A stretch of DNA of 64,000 bases from Mucilaginibacter endophyticus (lineage in GTDB: Bacteria; Bacteroidota; Bacteroidia; Sphingobacteriales; Sphingobacteriaceae). The translations under genes were made by a program, and so were the position numbers. The DNA lies in assembly GCF_003351025.1 (NCBI RefSeq), contig NZ_QPCG01000002.1:744001-808000 (forward strand), written 5' to 3'. The notes beneath the pieces were generated by a model. The model saw only the letters and a list, made by a program, of their open reading frames with translations. It searched no databases and had not been told where the DNA came from. This document shows positions 1 through 7,680 of this stretch, piece after piece; within the stretch, counting starts at the first letter, position 1, and each line of letters begins with the position of its first letter.

Positions 1-174
1 TTCTAAAGATTTATTAAACAGATCGGCCTTTTTAAAGGTTGGGCTAAGAGCATAAACGTTATCAAAATACACTTTACCGCTACGCATTTGCAGCAAAATA
101 GGCGATGTATTCCCCTGTGCTATAGCCATGAGAGGCATAAGTAAAAGGCACAAGAACAATAGCTTTTTCATCAT
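1..174 (-). CDS. Partial exported protein of unknown function (N-terminal 58 residues)
   Basis: The reading frame opens at two consecutive ATG codons (172-174 and 169-171) and runs off the left edge without a stop. The first 20 residues form a clear Sec signal peptide (Lys-Lys, then a Leu-rich core, ending MAIAQ), so the product is exported. The visible mature part (SGKVYFDNVY, then DLFNKSLE) loosely recalls the start of DUF4468-type Bacteroidota proteins, but too little is present to assign it. It lies 30 nt after the second ThuA gene on the same strand and is probably the last visible member of the GH9 operon. Confidence 0.65.
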   Translation of the reverse strand, partial: MMKKLLFLCLLLMPLMAIAQGNTSPILLQMRSGKVYFDNVYALSPTFKKADLFNKSLE

Positions 175-204
175 GGTTGTGAATACAATTAGGTTTGTTG
201 AATA

Positions 205-963
205 TTATTTTTCAGCTGCCCAGAATATAGCATTGCTAAAAAGCGTGGTATAATCCTTACTCTCAAAAAGTATCGGCGAATGGCCCATAAAAATATAAAC
301 GTTGCGGGCTTTTTTTGCAGGGTTAGTCCATACAACCGGGTGATCGCCCATGGTAATGCCATCTTTAGGCTCATAAGTTGACTCATCGACAGAGGCCAGC
401 ACATGCACATTAGGTCGCGGATCTTTATCATAGGTATACCATTCTTCTTTTTGAACCAGGAATGACGATGATACTCCCTTCATTACGGAGTGTTTCTTAT
501 CCTCAATATTAACAGTGCCTTTGGCAAAGGTTGCTATGTAATTTTTAAAACGGATACCGCCCATAAAATTCCAGAACCAATTCCACATTGGGTAACCGTC
601 AAACTCGCCCAAAAGAGTTGCATGGTGAAAACCAATCCAGCCTCCCTTACCTTCATCTATATATTTTTCAAATGCTTTAACCGCTTTTTCTTTCCAGGCA
701 TAGGGCGGGTAGTCCAGCTGGATAAACAATTGGTAATTAGATAGAAATGCGCTATCAATTGTATCAGTAGTTTGAATATAATCGATAGAAAAATTATTAT
801 CGGCAGCCAGCTTGTCCAGCCATACTTTAGCTGCTTTTGAGTACTCAATATGGTGGCCGCCGTTTTCATAAAGGGCTATCACCTTAAAGCGTGGCACCTT
901 TTGAGCCCAGGCGCTTACAACGGTTAACAAGCAAAAACTTAATATCAGTACTATTTTTTTCAT
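205..963 (-). CDS. Secreted ThuA-domain protein (copy 1)
   Basis: The 252-residue product has a signal peptide (about residues 1-20, ending SAWAQ) followed by one ThuA domain, a class I glutamine amidotransferase-like fold found in sugar-utilisation loci. Visible family landmarks are GWIGFHHA near residue 110, EWYTYDKDPRPNV, MGDHPVVWTN and the terminal FMGHSPILF block. ThuA proteins are linked by genetics to trehalose and other disaccharide use, but their reaction is not settled, so no substrate is claimed. It follows copy 2 by 25 nt on the same strand and the two clearly align over their whole length, pointing to a tandem duplication inside the GH9 operon. A periplasmic location is expected. 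Confidence 0.85.
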   Translation of the reverse strand: MKKIVLILSFCLLTVVSAWAQKVPRFKVIALYENGGHHIEYSKAAKVWLDKLAADNNFSIDYIQTTDTIDSAFLSNYQLFIQLDYPPYAWKEKAVKAFEKYIDEGKGGWIGFHHATLLGEFDGYPMWNWFWNFMGGIRFKNYIATFAKGTVNIEDKKHSVMKGVSSSFLVQKEEWYTYDKDPRPNVHVLASVDESTYEPKDGITMGDHPVVWTNPAKKARNVYIFMGHSPILFESKDYTTLFSNAIFWAAEK

Positions 964-988
964 GATGATTGTTTACAGGTTGATGATT

Positions 989-1741
989 TTATTTCGATCC
1001 CGCCCAAAGGATAGCATCCCTGAGCAGTGCTATATAACTTTGATTGGCGAATACCGAAGGATCATGCCCGATGCCTATATAAATCATGCGCCGGTATTTT
1101 TCATTCGTCCAGATGATGGGATGATCGCCCATCGGTTTATTTTGCTTAAAGCTTAATTCGTCGGCGGTAGCCAGAACACGCACATTGGGCCGCGGGCTTT
1201 TATCAAACTCGTACCATTCGTCGGAAATCTCGAATTTAGCAGGCAAGTTTTTAGTGGCCGGATGCCGGTGGTCTTCTACAATAACAGTTCCTCTTTGATA
1301 GGCCGGATGCGGCGAATAGACCACGCCTCCCATGAAGTCCTCAAACCATTGCCAGTATTTGGTATTTTTTGCCAGAAACTCCGTTCCGGTTAAACCGGCG
1401 GCATGAATCCCTACCCAACCTTTCCCCTGCTCAACAAACTTTTGTAACGCGGCCTGCTGAGTATTCGAAATATCAAAAGGCGCCAGTTGCATCATCACAA
1501 ATACCTGGTAGTTCTTTAGATTCCCGTCGTTGATCTTGCTTGAATCGTCCGTGTAATCAACTTTAAACTGATTGTCCTTACCCAGTTTTTCGAAAAGCGG
1601 TTTGGCAGCAGTCATCATTTTAATGTGATCATCAGAACGGGAAATCACCACCAAAGCCTTGAATTTGTATGGCTGCGCAACAGCAATATTTACCAATAAC
1701 AGTGGGATTAATGCACTTACAATATATTTCAGCTTGCCCAT
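989..1741 (-). CDS. Secreted ThuA-domain protein (copy 2)
   Basis: This 250-residue ThuA-domain protein has a signal peptide (LKYIVSALIPLLLVNIAVAQ) and the landmarks GWVGIHAAG, EWYEFDKSPRPNVRVLA, MGDHPIIWTN and IGIGHDPSVF. The ATG at 1739-1741 is preferred because it directly precedes the Lys-containing start of the signal peptide. A TTG at 1748-1750, immediately after the upstream stop codon, would add three residues. The stop of the redoxin gene lies only 9 nt before this ATG, so translation is probably coupled. It is a diverged tandem paralogue of the gene at 205-963. The exact reaction of ThuA proteins is unknown; a role in handling sugars released by the neighbouring hydrolases is inferred from position only. 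Confidence 0.85.
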   Translation of the reverse strand: MGKLKYIVSALIPLLLVNIAVAQPYKFKALVVISRSDDHIKMMTAAKPLFEKLGKDNQFKVDYTDDSSKINDGNLKNYQVFVMMQLAPFDISNTQQAALQKFVEQGKGWVGIHAAGLTGTEFLAKNTKYWQWFEDFMGGVVYSPHPAYQRGTVIVEDHRHPATKNLPAKFEISDEWYEFDKSPRPNVRVLATADELSFKQNKPMGDHPIIWTNEKYRRMIYIGIGHDPSVFANQSYIALLRDAILWAGSK

Positions 1742-1750
1742 CGGTATCAA

Positions 1751-2884
1751 TTATTTGTAGATCCGGCCCATCATCGGGTTATTCCAGATCACTTTTTTAA
1801 GTTCTTCAATATCGATAGCCCCCTGGTGACTATATACTACTTTCCCATCCGGATCAATCAGCATGGTATAAGGCAAGGCACCATCCCATTTAGGATCTAC
1901 TGCCTCAATCATTTTGTATTTATCATCGCCGGTATAGATGTAATTAGTCCCTGACGATTGCTTACGTTGTAAGAATTTGAGGGCTTTATCCTTATTAGCG
2001 GGATCATCGGCACTGATACTTACAAACTCAAGCCCCCTGTCGCGGTATAGCCTGTTTAATGTAACCAGATCATCGAACTCGGCAACACAAGGGCCACACC
2101 AGGTTGCCCAAAGGTTGATCATCCTCAACCTGTCCGAATGATTTTTTACAACAGTTGCGATTCCGGCAGCGCTGATGGTATCAATCTTTACCGGTTCTTT
2201 TGCCCATTGAATTTGCGCCTTATCTATCCAATCCTTTTTCTCGGCCCATTTAACCGAGCAACCAAAAGTTTTGGTAACAGGCACGGCAATATCTTTACCC
2301 TCCAATACGGCGTCGATAGCATTACGTGCATCCTGCGATTTTGGGGTTTTGGCAGGATTTTCCATATCATCAATCCGGCCGTTGTACCTAAGCTTCCTGT
2401 CTTTATCAAACACAAAAATATGGGGAGTAGCAACGGGACCATATTTGTTGGAGGGCACTTCAGTTTCGCCATCGTACAAGTATGGGAAGTTAAAGCCTTT
2501 ATCTTTGGCACGTGTTTTCATTTCTTCAAATGAATCACCTAAATCACTGTATCCCAATTCATCATAACGCAATGAAGATGGATTATTGGGGTTGATAGCC
2601 ACAACACTAACACCCTTTGATGCATAATCGCTGGTCAGTTTGACCACTCTGTCTTCGTAAGCCTGCGATGTTGGGCAATGATTACACATAAAAACCACAA
2701 CCAACACTTTGGCATTTTTAAATGATTGCACGGTGTAAGTTTTACCATCAATGCCCGGCAAACTAAAATCAGGTGCCTGAGCGCCGATAGCCAGCGTTTT
2801 GTGCTCATCCGCCGCAAAGCAAAATATCGGGACGCATAGTAACAGCGCAAGGGCAAAACTTATGTGAAAGCTCCAGTTCTTCAT
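1751..2884 (-). CDS. Secreted double thioredoxin-fold (redoxin + TlpA-like) protein
   Basis: The 377-residue protein has a signal peptide (to about residue 24, ending FCFAA) and two thioredoxin folds. The N-terminal one (about 30-190) is AhpC/TSA-like (APDFSLPGIDGKTY) with a Cys pair in CNHCPT. The C-terminal one (about 240-370) is TlpA/ResA-like with the classical motif WATWCGPC and the cis-Pro region GALPYTMLIDPDGKVVY. Thiol-disulfide exchange in the periplasm is the family role. The gene sits 23 nt after the GH9 gene and just before two ThuA genes, so it appears to be an operon partner of extracytoplasmic sugar enzymes rather than of cytochrome maturation. Whether the N-terminal CxxC domain is a peroxidase or only a redox partner cannot be told from sequence. 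Confidence 0.88.
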   Translation of the reverse strand: MKNWSFHISFALALLLCVPIFCFAADEHKTLAIGAQAPDFSLPGIDGKTYTVQSFKNAKVLVVVFMCNHCPTSQAYEDRVVKLTSDYASKGVSVVAINPNNPSSLRYDELGYSDLGDSFEEMKTRAKDKGFNFPYLYDGETEVPSNKYGPVATPHIFVFDKDRKLRYNGRIDDMENPAKTPKSQDARNAIDAVLEGKDIAVPVTKTFGCSVKWAEKKDWIDKAQIQWAKEPVKIDTISAAGIATVVKNHSDRLRMINLWATWCGPCVAEFDDLVTLNRLYRDRGLEFVSISADDPANKDKALKFLQRKQSSGTNYIYTGDDKYKMIEAVDPKWDGALPYTMLIDPDGKVVYSHQGAIDIEELKKVIWNNPMMGRIYK

Positions 2885-2907
2885 AACTTAGGTATAATGG
2901 TTTATAA

Positions 2908-4761
2908 TTAATCGCTTGTTGAAACTGCCAGCAGGTACCAGGCCGTGTGCGGCAACCATTGCTCGGCCCAGCGCCAGTCCGAGTCTTTGCCCGACACAGC
3001 ATAGGGAATATTAAAGTCAATATCATCCTCATTATCAAAGCCCGAGGTAATGCCATTTACAATACCGCCCGGCGCGTTGGTATATTCAAACGTGCCAAAA
3101 AAGCCATACGCCGGATTGTTATGCCCTGTACCCTGCAGCATACTGGCATCAAATGGGTTCAATCCCAAAATCCAGTTAAGCTGGTCAATGGCAAAACCTG
3201 AAAGCTGGTCATGAAAAGCTTTATCATCTTTAAACAGGTTTGCAGCCATCCGCGCGGCAGTAGCCACCGAACCAAGCCTTGCATTTTCTCCCTGCCACCA
3301 GGGCGAAGCATCACTGCCATGTGGGAAAAAGAAAGCACTATGGCGGTTGCCCAAAGTATCCTGCACCAATTCGCGACTGTAACCAAAGGGATTATTTACC
3401 TCATGAGTGATAGCCAGCTCAAACTCCATTGATTTCCTTATGGCCGACTTGATCTTTGCCTGAAGATCTGCAGAAGCATAGGGGTAATAATACAACAGAC
3501 TAACAACCGGTAACCCGCCATCCGAAGGGTGAAAGAAAGGTCGGTCTTTATCATCGGCACGCCAAAAATTTTGATATTTATTCCATGAGGTTAGGCGATT
3601 GAGCAAATTATTTGCCCGTTTTTCGGCTGATGTTTTATATACCTCTTTGTGAGTTACCTTATAAAGCTCAGTCGCGGCGCTTAAAGCGCAATAATCGTCA
3701 AGGATATTTTCCTTTTTATCATAGTCCATTTGCGGGTTTTCCTTTTCCAAAAAGGCAAAGGCATTTTCAGCGGCCTTCAGGTAATCTGCATTGCTAAACT
3801 CACCCGATGTTTGGTAAGCTGATGCCATTGCCAACGCGGCGATAGAAATACCTGCCCCTGAACGGTAACTGGCCTGGTAACTGCGCCAGTTTTTACCGGT
3901 TGTAGTTTTGGTGAACGATTGATCTTTAGTTTGCTTGATCCGGTAACTACCTTCATCCGCCTGAATTACGCGGTCTTTAGGTAGCTTCCCCGGTCCGGGC
4001 GAAGAAACCGAGCGATAAAAAGAGCCGTTTTTCGCCTGCATCCTTACCAAATAATCAGCGCCATACATAGCCTCATCTAAAATCCGCCTGTTAAACTGCC
4101 TGAAATCAGTTCCGGGGCGCGCGCTTAACAACTCATAGGTTTTGAACAGACTAAAAGCCGTTAATGAGATTTGCTGCGGATTAAAATAATTAGAGAATGA
4201 CAGGTGCGAAAGATGTTTGCCATAATCGCCGGTGGCATCATACCAACCGCCGTGCGCGTCAACAGTGTCCGTTGTTCCTGATAATACCAAATGATGATCG
4301 GCTTTATCTAACAGGCCGGAGCTTCGCTGTCCCTTAAAGTAATATACTACGTCAGATATGGTTGCTTTTTCAAGCACGTTCTTGCCTATAATAAAAGGAT
4401 AAGACGAAATTATCCCCTTTGGCGAATTGAATTGTATTTTGTAAGTCCCCGGCTTTGTAAAACCGCTGAAATCAAGCGTCCAAAATTCAAAGTTCTTCCA
4501 ATGATTCACCGGGCCGCTGTAGTTGATTTGCCCGGTAAATACGGTATTTCCTTTATCAGCATCAATAAGTTTAAATGATGTAAAGGCAAGATGACTATCT
4601 GCAACTATAATGGCGCGTTTGGCCTTATTATCCTCGTAGCCTACATGATTGGTTACCACTTTAATACTTTGCGCCTGCGCAATAAATGGCAATCCTGCTA
4701 AAACAAGGCAGCACTTTTTGCATATAGCCGAAAGAAGATCGATACGCTTTTTTAGGTTCAT
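2908..4761 (-). CDS. Glycoside hydrolase family 9 enzyme with N-terminal Ig-like domain
   Basis: The 617-residue protein starts with a signal peptide (to about residue 31), then a CelD_N-type Ig-like domain (about 32-125) and a GH9 (alpha/alpha)6 catalytic domain. Catalytic features are the base loop GGWYDATGDYGKH with Asp175 and Asp179, the WILGLNPFDASMLQGTG block, and the general acid Glu600 in WRWAEQWLPH. The loop is DATGD, one residue longer than the DAGD of typical endoglucanases; a longer loop followed by a LSHLSFSNYFNPQQ-like stretch is, as I recall it, seen in GH9 exo-beta-D-glucosaminidases. That makes chitosan oligosaccharides a possible substrate, but cellulase activity is not excluded. 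It heads a minus-strand operon whose promoter carries the shared regulatory element. Confidence 0.88.
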   Translation of the reverse strand: MNLKKRIDLLSAICKKCCLVLAGLPFIAQAQSIKVVTNHVGYEDNKAKRAIIVADSHLAFTSFKLIDADKGNTVFTGQINYSGPVNHWKNFEFWTLDFSGFTKPGTYKIQFNSPKGIISSYPFIIGKNVLEKATISDVVYYFKGQRSSGLLDKADHHLVLSGTTDTVDAHGGWYDATGDYGKHLSHLSFSNYFNPQQISLTAFSLFKTYELLSARPGTDFRQFNRRILDEAMYGADYLVRMQAKNGSFYRSVSSPGPGKLPKDRVIQADEGSYRIKQTKDQSFTKTTTGKNWRSYQASYRSGAGISIAALAMASAYQTSGEFSNADYLKAAENAFAFLEKENPQMDYDKKENILDDYCALSAATELYKVTHKEVYKTSAEKRANNLLNRLTSWNKYQNFWRADDKDRPFFHPSDGGLPVVSLLYYYPYASADLQAKIKSAIRKSMEFELAITHEVNNPFGYSRELVQDTLGNRHSAFFFPHGSDASPWWQGENARLGSVATAARMAANLFKDDKAFHDQLSGFAIDQLNWILGLNPFDASMLQGTGHNNPAYGFFGTFEYTNAPGGIVNGITSGFDNEDDIDFNIPYAVSGKDSDWRWAEQWLPHTAWYLLAVSTSD

Positions 4762-4817
4762 ATATAAAGTTAAGGAATTATAAAATGGTTGACAGGAAAG
4801 CGTTTTGCATCCCGTTT

Positions 4818-4825
4818 CAAAGCTA
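4818..4825 (-). promoter_or_regulatory. -7 promoter box of the GH9 operon
   Basis: On the minus strand the sequence reads TAGCTTTG, a full match to the Bacteroidota -7 consensus TAnnTTTG. It predicts transcription starting about 50 nt before the GH9 ATG. It lies exactly 30 nt downstream of the shared element at 4856-4876. No convincing -33 TTTG is present, which would suit an activator-dependent promoter. Confidence 0.6.
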
Positions 4826-4855
4826 AAACATAAAGCCGCTGATGGATATTTTCAT

Positions 4856-4876
4856 GCCCCTACATTAACACTACTG
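4856..4876 (-). promoter_or_regulatory. Shared regulatory element, copy A (GH9 operon)
   Basis: The minus strand carries AGTAGTGTTAATGTAGGGGC preceded by C. It matches copy B (5001-5021) at 16 of 21 positions and copy C (16285-16305) at 15 of 21. The core is two GTAG half-sites 11 bp apart in direct orientation. It is the most diverged of the three copies but keeps the same 30-nt distance to the -7 box. Confidence 0.6.
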
Positions 4877-4880
4877 ATAA

Positions 4881-4939
4881 GTCATAAGTTCAAAGTCCGA
4901 AGTCAAAAGGCTTTTGACTTAAAACTTCGAACTTATGAC
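4881..4939. repeat. 59-bp near-perfect palindrome of AAGTC units
   Basis: Arms 4881-4909 and 4911-4939 pair at 25 of 29 positions around one central base. The arms are made of AAGTC/AAGTT units at about 7-nt period, and further partial copies (TCGAACTTC) follow to about 4970. A related hairpin lies at 29824-29896. It sits between the divergent GH9 and PTS promoters and looks like a dispersed intergenic repeat. Confidence 0.75.
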
Positions 4940-5000
4940 ATCGAACTTCCTTATATGCCTTCGAACTTCATCAATTGCGCGAAATCAGCACAATAAACTA

Positions 5001-5021
5001 CAGTAGTGGTGTTGTAGTGCC
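5001..5021 (+). promoter_or_regulatory. Shared regulatory element, copy B (PTS operon)
   Basis: The plus strand reads AGTAGTGGTGTTGTAGTGCC preceded by C. It contains two direct GTAGTG half-sites 11 bp apart, one helical turn. It matches copy C at 18 of 21 positions. A weak -7-like box GATAATTG (5052-5059) follows after 30 nt, the same distance as in the other two copies. The predicted leader to the EIIA ATG is about 70 nt. Confidence 0.65.
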
Positions 5022-5138
5022 TTCAAAATAGCAATTGAATAAAGTTTGACTGATAATTGCAAAAGATTAATTTTCATATATAAACCAATTATGAAAGCCC
5101 CGCGACCTTAAACGCGGATATAAAAACCTTAATTATTG

Positions 5139-5576
5139 ATGGAGAATACCGGAAGCACAAGAAAATTTCTGATAGCAACGCACGGCAAACTTGCAGGTGG
5201 CATAAAATCATCGCTTGATATTATTACTGGCACTGCGGATAGCATTTTTTTGATTGAAGCTTATGTCGATGAAAACCGCTCATTAGAAGATGATATTAAA
5301 ACGGTAGTTGATCAAATTGCAGACAATGATGAATTGATTGTTTTTTCTGACATCATGGGCGGCAGTGTTACCAACCAGATACTACAATATGCCCTGCAGC
5401 CTAACGTACATGTGGTTTCGGGCTTTAATCTTCCGCTGGTAATTGAAATTATATTGGCTGATGCGGACACTCCCGCAGAAGAAGTAATTGCCGAAGCTAT
5501 TGAAAACGCTAAGCAACAAATGGTATATGTAAATAAACTTTTAACCGCCCAAAACCAGGAGGAAGAAAATGATTAA
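5139..5576 (+). CDS. PTS mannose-family EIIA component
   Basis: The 145-residue protein is a stand-alone EIIA of the mannose/sorbose/N-acetylgalactosamine PTS family. The phosphorylated histidine is His15 in FLIATHGKLAGGIKSSLDIITG (shown to 20 residues as ATHGKLAGGIKSSLDIITG), and the FSDIMGGSVTNQ block near residue 75 is family-typical. It would take phosphate from HPr and pass it to EIIB in the cytoplasm. The ATG at 5139 is preferred over the TTG immediately before it. It is the first gene of a six-gene PTS operon, is preceded by the shared regulatory element, and overlaps EIIB by 8 nt. Confidence 0.93.
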   Translation: MENTGSTRKFLIATHGKLAGGIKSSLDIITGTADSIFLIEAYVDENRSLEDDIKTVVDQIADNDELIVFSDIMGGSVTNQILQYALQPNVHVVSGFNLPLVIEIILADADTPAEEVIAEAIENAKQQMVYVNKLLTAQNQEEEND

Positions 5577-6039
5577 GCTAACCCGTATTGACGACAGACT
5601 GGTTCATGGTCAGGTAGCTTTTACATGGACACCTGCGCTTGGTGCCGATTGCCTGCTGATTGCCAACGACAAAGTAGCCAAGGATGAGTTTATGAAGATG
5701 ACCCTTGGCCTTGCAAAACCGACAGGCACCAAACTACTGATCAAACCGGTAAAAGAGGCGGCCGCTTTTTTGAATGACGAAAAAAGCAAAAACGCAAAAG
5801 TTTTAATACTGATCAACAGCGTTAAGGATGCCGCGGCCCTCGCAGCCGAAGTACCTGAAATTACAACCATAAACTTCGGTGGACTTAGATCGAAAGATGG
5901 CTCAAAGCTGATATCAAAAGCGATAGCAGTTAATGATGATGATATAGCCATCATTCGCGAAATGCTGGCAAAAGGCCTTGAGCTGGAAGTACGGCAGGTA
6001 CCTACTGACAATAAACAGCTTGTAGCAAATCTGATTTAA
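5569..6039 (+). CDS. PTS mannose-family EIIB component
   Basis: The 156-residue protein matches the EIIB (PTSIIB_sorb) family from its first residues: IKLTRIDDRLVHGQV holds the active His13 that receives phosphate from EIIA and donates it to the incoming sugar. The start is firm: ATG at 5569 is preceded by AGGAGGAAGAAA, an unusually strong Shine-Dalgarno for Bacteroidota, although those bases also encode the acidic tail of EIIA. The gene overlaps EIIA by 8 nt. Family members act on mannose, sorbose, N-acetylgalactosamine, glucosamine and related sugars, and the sequence alone does not fix the substrate. Confidence 0.93.
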   Translation: MIKLTRIDDRLVHGQVAFTWTPALGADCLLIANDKVAKDEFMKMTLGLAKPTGTKLLIKPVKEAAAFLNDEKSKNAKVLILINSVKDAAALAAEVPEITTINFGGLRSKDGSKLISKAIAVNDDDIAIIREMLAKGLELEVRQVPTDNKQLVANLI

Positions 6040-6081
6040 ATAAACATATTTAACAAACTCACAAACAACAACTTAATCCTC

Positions 6082-7668
6082 TTGTCAGTATCATACTTAC
6101 TCATCGCGCTGATAGCGATGTTTGGACATTCGGAAGATTTTCTGGGCACTACCCAGCTTAGCCGCCCCCTGGTGCTTGGCCCGTTGGTTGGCCTGGTGCT
6201 TGGCGATGTAACCCAGGGCGTGATCATCGGCGCTACGCTTGAACTCATATTCATGGGTAATATCAAGGTTGGGGCCGCCATTCCGCCAGATGTAATTACC
6301 GGCGGCGTACTGGGTACGGCGTTTGCCATCATCTCGGGCAAAGGCCCCGCAATTGCGTTGGCCATAGCAGTACCTGTTTCCATACTGGCCGAAATGGTGA
6401 TCAGTGGTTTGTTTGTATTGCGGGCTATGCTTAATAAAAAGTTTAATCAATATGCCGAAGATGGTGATTTTAAAGGCATTCAACGCCTGCATATCATTTC
6501 AGGACTATTGCGGCCGTTACTCATGGGCATTATCGTTATGCTGGCACTGCAGTTGGGTGCCGGCGCTATGAAAACATTTCTGGAAATGATACCGGCGTGG
6601 GTGCAAACAGGCTTACAGGTTGCAGGCAATATGCTGCCCGCTTTAGGTTTTGCCCTGCTCATGAACCTGATGTTCAATAAAAACATGGCCCCCTATTTTT
6701 TCCTGGGCTTTATGCTGGCAGCCTATCTGAAATTACCGGTAATAGCGATTGGCGGCTTCGGAGTTATTATCGCCTTGTTGGTAACACAGGTTGCCCCTAA
6801 ACCGGCCGTCGATGACGACGATGATTTTGGAGCTGATGAGGAACCGGCAGAGCAAATAAAGCCGAACCCAAAGCTGAGCAAGCGTGATATCCGCATGCTC
6901 TTCTTCCGCTCGTTGGCGTTGGAAGCCAATTTCAATTTTGAAACATGGCAAAATACCGGCTTCGCATTTTCTATTATACCAGTCCTGAAAAGGCTTTACA
7001 ATACAAAAGAGGCTATGACGGCCGCTTTGAAAAGACATTTGCAGTTTTTTAATACCAGTCCATACGGTTCTACATTAATAATGGGCATCACAGCAGCTAT
7101 GGAAGAACAAAACAGCAATGACGGGGATTTCGACGAGGAATCCATCAATTCGGTAAAACTGGGCCTGATGGGGCCACTGGCTGGAGTATTCGACTCTTTG
7201 TTTTGGGGAACATTTAAAGTGATTGCTGCCGGAGTCGGAACATCGCTGGCCATTAAAGGCAATATCCTGGGACCATTGTTATTCCTGTTGATATTTAATG
7301 TACCGCATTTATTATTACGCTATAAACTAACCTTTGTGGGTTACGATGCGGGGACACGCTTTTTGCAAAACCTGGCCAAAAATAATGTGATGGACAGGCT
7401 CACTAAAAGCTCTTCTATTTTAGGATTGATGGTTGTTGGGGCTATGCCGGCAACGCTCATGAACATCACTACACCATTACATATCGGCACAGAAAAATCA
7501 GCGGTGGGCGTTCAAAGCATTTTAGACCAAGTAGTGCCTGCCATGATACCGTTGGGGCTTACTTTTTTAGTGTATTATTTTGTTAAAAAGAATATTAAAA
7601 CCACATACCTGTTATTAGGCCTGCTGTTGCTTGGTTTTGCAGGGAGTATTATCCACCTGTTTGCATAA
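6082..7668 (+). CDS. Fused PTS EIIC-EIID membrane permease
   Basis: The 528-residue protein joins two normally separate mannose-family subunits. Residues about 1-240 are EIIC (EII-Sor), a multi-helix permease (LSRPLVLGPLVGLVLGD, then GAAIPPDVITGG). An acidic, Pro-rich linker (about 238-265, with DDDDD) leads to EIID (about 266-528; LSKRDIRMLFFRSLALEANF, GPLAGVFDSLFWG, and C-terminal helices). Together they form the sugar channel. There is no in-frame ATG before the first helix; the frame runs back to the EIIB stop at 6037-6039, so TTG at 6082 is the likely start. ATG 6118 would remove half of the first helix. No Shine-Dalgarno is visible. Confidence 0.9.
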   Translation: MSVSYLLIALIAMFGHSEDFLGTTQLSRPLVLGPLVGLVLGDVTQGVIIGATLELIFMGNIKVGAAIPPDVITGGVLGTAFAIISGKGPAIALAIAVPVSILAEMVISGLFVLRAMLNKKFNQYAEDGDFKGIQRLHIISGLLRPLLMGIIVMLALQLGAGAMKTFLEMIPAWVQTGLQVAGNMLPALGFALLMNLMFNKNMAPYFFLGFMLAAYLKLPVIAIGGFGVIIALLVTQVAPKPAVDDDDDFGADEEPAEQIKPNPKLSKRDIRMLFFRSLALEANFNFETWQNTGFAFSIIPVLKRLYNTKEAMTAALKRHLQFFNTSPYGSTLIMGITAAMEEQNSNDGDFDEESINSVKLGLMGPLAGVFDSLFWGTFKVIAAGVGTSLAIKGNILGPLLFLLIFNVPHLLLRYKLTFVGYDAGTRFLQNLAKNNVMDRLTKSSSILGLMVVGAMPATLMNITTPLHIGTEKSAVGVQSILDQVVPAMIPLGLTFLVYYFVKKNIKTTYLLLGLLLLGFAGSIIHLFA

Positions 7669-7680
7669 AGAAAAACATAA

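Noticed and set aside
5553-5568. Strong Shine-Dalgarno before EIIB as proof of transfer from Firmicutes
   Set aside because: The AGGAGGAAG bases also encode the Glu-rich tail of EIIA, so coding constraint can explain them. The operon's composition is not obviously foreign.
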